Positions 60,214-64,000 of a stretch of 64,000 bases of DNA are shown piece after piece. Each line of letters starts with the position of its first letter. The stretch's first letter is position 1. The stretch comes from Kaistia geumhonensis. Its GTDB lineage: Bacteria; Pseudomonadota; Alphaproteobacteria; Rhizobiales; Kaistiaceae. The DNA lies in NCBI RefSeq assembly GCF_030815145.1, contig NZ_JAUSWJ010000001.1, forward strand, positions 3,958,501 through 4,022,500. Direction: 5' to 3'. A program made the translations under genes and the position numbers. Below the pieces are notes generated by a model. It had not been told where the DNA came from. It worked only from the letters and a program-made list of their open reading frames with translations, and made no database searches.

Positions 60214-61491
60214 TTACTGCGCCGTCACGGCGTCGGGATTGTCGAGGCTGTCGGAGCCCTCGACCTCGATCTTGAGGCCGAGCGCCGCGACGACGCCCTC
60301 GATGGCGCGGGTCTGGCCGACGAGGCCGTCGATCGCGTCCTGCACGATCTTGTTGCCCTTGTCGTTGCCCGCGCCGATCATCTGGTCATAGGCCTCGCCG
60401 CCATCCGACGTGTCCTTCATGACCTGCATCTTCGCGGTGGTCGCGGCGAGCGCGTCGTCGACGCGCTTCGCGGCTTCCGCGTCGCGGGCGGCGGCGTAGT
60501 CGCGGATGCTGGCGCCCTCGATCACCGTGCCGTCGGCGCGGGTATACTTCGCCTGCCAGATCGAGACCATGCCGGCCTGGTCGTAGTAGTGGCTGTCGGC
60601 GGTGTCGTCCGAGAAGCAGTCATGCTCCTCCTCCGGATCGTGCAGCAGCAGGCCGAGCTTCATGCGCTCGCCGGCGAGCTCGCCATAGGAGAGCGAGCCG
60701 AGGCCGGTCAGGATCGTCACGAGGCCGCCGTCGGGACCCTTGGCGTCCAGCTCCTTGCGCGCCTCGCCGCCGTCCTTCCAGTCGTCGGCCATCTCGGTGA
60801 GATCGGAGATCAGCAGCTCGGTCGCGGCCTTGAGATAGGCGGCGCGGCGGTCGCAATTGCCGTTGGTGCAGTTCTTGGTGTCGTAGTCGCTGGCCGGACG
60901 GTTGCCCGCGCCGGGGCCGGTGCCGTTCAGGTCCTGCCCCCACAGCAGGAATTCGATCGCGTGATAGCCGGTGGCGACATTGGTCTCGACGTCGCCCGCC
61001 TCCTGCAGCTTGCGCAGGAGATCGGCATTGATCACCGTCGCGTCGACCTTGTCGGGGCCGATCTGGATTTCCTTGTTGGCGATCACGTTGGCCGTGTAGA
61101 GCGGGTTCGAATCCGAGGCGTCGCCATAGGTCTTGGTGTCGACATAGTCGATCAGGCCCTCGTCGAGCGGCCAGGCATTCACCTTGCCCTCCCAGTCGTC
61201 GACGATCGAATTGCCGAAGCGGTAGCCCTCGGTCTCCATATAGGCCGGGCGCGCCGCCTTCCACGCCGTGCGGGCGGCGGCGAGCGTCTCGGCCGTGGGA
61301 TTGGCGATCAGCGCGTCGATGGCGGCGTCCAGCGCCTTGGCGCCCGTGACGGCATCGGCATATTTCGCGGCGGCGATGTCGGCATAGGTCTTGAGGACCG
61401 CCTCGGCCGTCGGGCCGTCTGCCGCCCGGGCCGGCATGGCAGCCATGATGGCCACAGCCGCGGTGGCGGCGAGGAAGAGCTTTCCGATCAT
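60214..61491 (-). CDS. Imelysin (IrpA/ICMP-like) periplasmic protein
   Basis: A 425-residue protein with a Sec signal (cleavage near ARAADG, residue 24). The imelysin motif G-x-H-x2-E is intact in TGYHAIEFLLWG, and WPLDEGLIDYVD and HDCFSDDTADSHYYD are family hallmarks. Members bind or help take up iron at the cell surface or periplasm. AAGGAG lies nine bases before the ATG. The frame stays open for another kilobase upstream but lacks homology. Divergent from the zinc importer genes. Confidence 0.92.
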   Translation of the reverse strand: MIGKLFLAATAAVAIMAAMPARAADGPTAEAVLKTYADIAAAKYADAVTGAKALDAAIDALIANPTAETLAAARTAWKAARPAYMETEGYRFGNSIVDDWEGKVNAWPLDEGLIDYVDTKTYGDASDSNPLYTANVIANKEIQIGPDKVDATVINADLLRKLQEAGDVETNVATGYHAIEFLLWGQDLNGTGPGAGNRPASDYDTKNCTNGNCDRRAAYLKAATELLISDLTEMADDWKDGGEARKELDAKGPDGGLVTILTGLGSLSYGELAGERMKLGLLLHDPEEEHDCFSDDTADSHYYDQAGMVSIWQAKYTRADGTVIEGASIRDYAAARDAEAAKRVDDALAATTAKMQVMKDTSDGGEAYDQMIGAGNDKGNKIVQDAIDGLVGQTRAIEGVVAALGLKIEVEGSDSLDNPDAVTAQ

Positions 61492-61577
61492 CAGTCCCGT
61501 CTCCTTCGATCGACCGCACCCGCGGTTTCGCGCACGTTTCAACCTCCGGGGCGAGGAAGTCAAGAATATCCAACTCT

Positions 61578-61592
61578 TTGAAATTGTTCCAA
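61578..61592. promoter_or_regulatory. Candidate Irr/ICE-like iron box upstream of imelysin
   Basis: On the minus strand TTGGAACAATTTCAA matches the alphaproteobacterial iron-control-element form TTAGAA-N3-TTCTAA at nine of 12 fixed positions. It lies 87 bases upstream of the imelysin ATG. Without a motif scan this is only suggestive. Confidence 0.35.
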
Positions 61593-61639
61593 TTCCAGAC
61601 TTGTCGTCGCCTTTGCGCGCGAACCCGCTTGCGCTTTGT

Positions 61640-61657
61640 GAAATGATATAACATAAC
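61640..61657. promoter_or_regulatory. Candidate Zur box upstream of the zinc importer
   Basis: GAAATGATATAACATAAC resembles the ATGTTATAA-type Zur operators of alphaproteobacteria and pairs six of nine positions about its centre. TTGCGC (61629-61634) and CATAAC (61652-61657), 17 bases apart, would give a promoter whose -10 lies in the box. It sits between imelysin and the zinc operon and 24 bases before the His-rich small gene. Confidence 0.6.
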
Positions 61658-61680
61658 GTCCCGGACAGTCGCGATCCGGA

Positions 61681-61935
61681 GTGAACCCCTTGACCATCGA
61701 CAGCGAAGCCGGCGCCCTTCCTGCGCCGTCCGCGGGGCATCACGGACATCGGCATGACGCCACCGCCCATCGCGCCACCGCCCATCTCCCCGACGCCCAT
61801 GATCACGATGCGGATGACGCGCGCGTGTCGCCGGGCGGCTTTTCTCCGTTTCTCGCCTCGGCGCTGGACCGGCTGGCGATCGCGGTCGTCTTCTCCGGTC
61901 TCGTGTGGATCGGCGTCGTCTGGGCGCTCGCCTGA
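61681..61935 (+). CDS. His-rich single-span membrane miniprotein of the zinc operon
   Basis: An 84-residue protein with eight histidines in residues 19-42 (GHHGHRH, then AHR-AHL-AHDHD repeats) and one hydrophobic helix at about 61-82. The His-rich part could bind zinc and hand it to the importer. The start is GTG at 61681 or, more likely by spacing, TTG at 61690, which has GGAG eight bases upstream. It stops three bases before the ATPase gene. No family recognised. Confidence 0.6.
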   Translation: MNPLTIDSEAGALPAPSAGHHGHRHDATAHRATAHLPDAHDHDADDARVSPGGFSPFLASALDRLAIAVVFSGLVWIGVVWALA

Positions 61936-61938
61936 ATC

Positions 61939-62688
61939 ATGGCCGTCGCACCCTCCATCCTCTGCCGCGATCTGACGCTGTCCTATCGGCGCCATCCGGC
62001 CGTGCATCATCTCTCCGGCCGCTTCGCGCCGGGCTCCTTCACCGCCGTCGTCGGCCCGAACGGCGCCGGCAAGTCGACGCTGCTGAAGGGCATCGTCGGG
62101 CTGATCCGGCCCGACAGCGGCACGATCGAGATCAGCGGCATCCAGCGCACCGAAATCGGCTATCTGCCGCAGCAGAGCGCGCTTGACCGCGGCTTCCCGA
62201 TGCGGGTGCTCGATCTTGCCGCGATGGGGCTCTGGCGCCGGACCGGCGCCTTCGGCCGCATCAGCGGCGCGATGCTGGCGCGGGCCGAGGCGGCGCTCGA
62301 CGCGGTCGGCCTGTCCGGCTTCGAGAACCGCACGGTCGGCAGCCTTTCCGGCGGCCAGTTCCAGCGCGCCCTGTTCGCGCGCCTGCTCCTGCAGGATTCG
62401 CGGCTCATCCTGCTCGACGAGCCCTTCGCCGCCATCGATGCCCGCACGGCCGAGGCGCTGCTGGCGCTGGTCGGCCGCTGGCATGCCGAGGGGCGGACGA
62501 TCATCGCCGTGCTGCACGACATGGACGCCGTCCGCCGGGCCATTCCGGAGACGCTGCTCATCGCCCGCGATCCGATCGCCTGGGGTCCGACAGCGGATGT
62601 GCTGACGGAGGCGAATATCGACCGCTCGCGCCGCCTCACCGAAGCCTTCGACGATGGCGCCGAAGCCTGCGAGCGGCCGGCAGCATGA
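61939..62688 (+). CDS. znuC: Zinc/metal ABC transporter ATP-binding protein
   Basis: A 249-residue ATPase with Walker A GPNGAGKST (39-47), QQSALDRGFPM Q-loop region, signature LSGGQFQR and Walker B LILLDEPFAAID. The closest functional class is ZnuC/AztA-type cluster A-I metal importers, as shown by the partner permease and binding protein. The last four bases overlap the permease start as ATGA. Confidence 0.9.
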   Translation: MAVAPSILCRDLTLSYRRHPAVHHLSGRFAPGSFTAVVGPNGAGKSTLLKGIVGLIRPDSGTIEISGIQRTEIGYLPQQSALDRGFPMRVLDLAAMGLWRRTGAFGRISGAMLARAEAALDAVGLSGFENRTVGSLSGGQFQRALFARLLLQDSRLILLDEPFAAIDARTAEALLALVGRWHAEGRTIIAVLHDMDAVRRAIPETLLIARDPIAWGPTADVLTEANIDRSRRLTEAFDDGAEACERPAA

Positions 62689-63557
62689 CCCTTCTCGATT
62701 TCGTGGCGGGGCCGTTCATCGAGTTCGGCTTCATGAGGCGCGCCCTGATCGGCTGCGTCGCCCTCTCGCTTTCGGGCGCGCCGATCGGCGTGTTCCTCGT
62801 GCTGCGGCGGATGAGCCTGATGGGCGACGTGATGGCGCATGCCATCCTGCCCGGCGCGGCCGTCGGCTTCCTGCTGTCGGGCTTCTCGCTCTTCGCGATG
62901 ACCTTCGGCGGTGTCGTGGCCGGGCTGACGGTGGCGCTCGCCGCCGGCGCGATCTCCCGGGCGACCGCGCTCAAGGAGGATGCGAGCTTCGCCTCCTTCT
63001 ATCTCGTCTCGCTCGGGCTCGGCGTCCTGATCGTCTCGCTCAAGGGCTCCAACATCGACCTGCTGCACGTGCTGTTCGGCAATGTGCTCGCGCTGGACGA
63101 TGCCGCGCTGATCCTGATCGCCTCGATCGCGACGGCGACCTTCCTCGCTTTCGCGGTGATCTACCGGCTTCTCGTCGCCGAGTGCTTCGATCCCGGCTTC
63201 CTGCGCACGATCGGCGGCGCGGGCGGGGCGGTGCATTTCGTCTTTCTCGTCCTGGTCGTGCTCAACCTCGTCGGCGGCTTCAACGCGCTCGGCACGCTGA
63301 TGGTGGTGGGACTGATCGTGCTGCCCGCGGCCTCGAGCCGCTTCTGGGGCGAGGGCATCGGCCTGCAGATCGTCGCGGCTTCGATCATCGGCATCGTCTC
63401 GTCGGTGGTCGGGCTCGTCGTCTCCTACCATTTCGGCCTGCCCACCTCGCCTGCCATCATCCTCACGGCCGGCGCCATCCATGCCGTCTCGATCCTTGCC
63501 GGACCGAACGGCAGCATCCTGAGTCAGGCGCTGCGTGCGCAGCATCTGAGGGGCTGA
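62685..63557 (+). CDS. znuB: Zinc/metal ABC transporter permease
   Basis: A 290-residue inner-membrane permease of the ABC-3 family with eight or nine hydrophobic segments and the hallmark LVLRRMSLMGDVMAHAILPG and GTLMVVGLIVLPAASSRFWG. It imports zinc or possibly manganese with the ATPase upstream and the binding protein downstream. Confidence 0.92.
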   Translation: MTLLDFVAGPFIEFGFMRRALIGCVALSLSGAPIGVFLVLRRMSLMGDVMAHAILPGAAVGFLLSGFSLFAMTFGGVVAGLTVALAAGAISRATALKEDASFASFYLVSLGLGVLIVSLKGSNIDLLHVLFGNVLALDDAALILIASIATATFLAFAVIYRLLVAECFDPGFLRTIGGAGGAVHFVFLVLVVLNLVGGFNALGTLMVVGLIVLPAASSRFWGEGIGLQIVAASIIGIVSSVVGLVVSYHFGLPTSPAIILTAGAIHAVSILAGPNGSILSQALRAQHLRG

Positions 63558-63583
63558 TCCTTCCTCAACCGACGGAGACTTCC

Positions 63584-64000
63584 ATGCGGATAAACCGTTT
63601 CCTGATCACCGCCGCCCTCGCGACGGTGCTCTCCAGTCCTGCCTTTGCGGCCGAGCCGCTCAAGGTGGTGGCGAGCTTCTCCATCCTCGGCGATCTCGCC
63701 GCGGAAGTGGGCGGCGACCACGTCAAGGTCACGACCCTCGTCGGCCCGAATGGCGACGCCCACACCTTCGAGCCCTCTCCGACCGACGCCAAGGCGCTGT
63801 CCGAGGCGAAGGTGCTGGTCGAGAACGGCCTCGGCCTCGAGAACTGGATGGAACGCCTCGTCGCCGCCTCGGGCTTCAAGGGCGAGACGGTCGTCGCCTC
63901 CAAGGGCGTGAAGCCGCGGGAGTGGGAGGGCGATGCCGAGGAGGCGCACGAGCTCTCGCATGACGACCATGGCCATGCGCTCGATCCGCATGCCTGGCAG
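63584..64000 (+). CDS. znuA: Zinc/metal ABC transporter substrate-binding protein (partial)
   Basis: The first 139 codons of a cluster A-I metal-binding protein; the 3' end lies beyond the window. A signal peptide ends near PAFAAE (residue 23). His60 in GDAHTFEPSP and His136 in DPHAWQ are the expected metal ligands, and residues 122-131 (HELSHDDHGH) form a short His/Asp-rich loop seen in zinc-specific members. GGAG lies about eight bases before the ATG. It follows the permease by 26 bases. Confidence 0.9.
   Translation, partial: MRINRFLITAALATVLSSPAFAAEPLKVVASFSILGDLAAEVGGDHVKVTTLVGPNGDAHTFEPSPTDAKALSEAKVLVENGLGLENWMERLVAASGFKGETVVASKGVKPREWEGDAEEAHELSHDDHGHALDPHAWQ

Noticed and set aside
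61492-62517. Upstream in-frame extension of the imelysin gene to a 767-residue protein
   Set aside because: The added part is antisense to the zinc ATPase, lies before a clear signal peptide and ribosome site, and has no homology.

Overview
The window is a high-GC, tightly packed stretch of a bacterial chromosome. Genes sit on both strands, many overlap by 1-4 bases (ATGA or GTGA junctions), and no insertion sequence, phage gene, CRISPR array, rRNA or tRNA was seen. Gene content points to an alphaproteobacterium, most likely of the Hyphomicrobiales (Rhizobiales): an lpiA/acvB lipid operon, a BigR-type sulfide regulon, many ABC sugar uptake and RpiR genes, and Zur-like and Irr-like boxes. The genus cannot be fixed from sequence alone.

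Layout. 1-5.6 kb: tail of a probable response regulator, an FMN glutamate-synthase-like protein, a reverse transsulfuration pair (cystathionine beta-synthase and gamma-lyase) and three small unknown genes. 5.6-10 kb: a sulfide detoxification island. bigR-trxC faces a persulfide dioxygenase, a DUF442 sulfur transferase, a TauE/SafE exporter and sulfide:quinone oxidoreductase; one palindrome sits inside both divergent promoters. 10-24.5 kb: two sister catabolic systems, each with an RpiR regulator, an M81 (MlrC-like) metallopeptidase and a very similar promoter. System A is SDR/RpiR/D-threonine-aldolase-like facing RidA/M81. System B is Gfo/Idh, a sugar ABC importer, RpiR, GH20 hexosaminidase and M81. 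24.5-33 kb: MFS exporter, M29 aminopeptidase, mprF(lpiA)-acvB and an EEP-family protein. 33-43 kb: DUF2207, LemA, HXXEE protein, lytic transglycosylase, ArsR/SRPBCC pair, MmcQ, PRPP synthetase, TetR facing a DHFR-like reductase, prfC and DUF423. 43-54 kb: sugar-type dehydrogenases, epimerases and aldo/keto reductases, two of them sharing a LacI-type operator, plus a secreted PAP2 phosphatase fused to an autotransporter barrel. 54-64 kb: a periplasmic aspartic-protease-like protein; a metal locus with imelysin, multicopper oxidase, di-haem DUF1111, a second imelysin and DUF1513; and divergently a Zur-type zinc ABC importer preceded by a His-rich membrane miniprotein and cut by the window end.

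The strongest candidates for undescribed biology are the paired RpiR/M81 systems, the PAP2-autotransporter fusion, and the multicopper oxidase placed inside the imelysin/DUF1111/DUF1513 iron locus next to zinc uptake.
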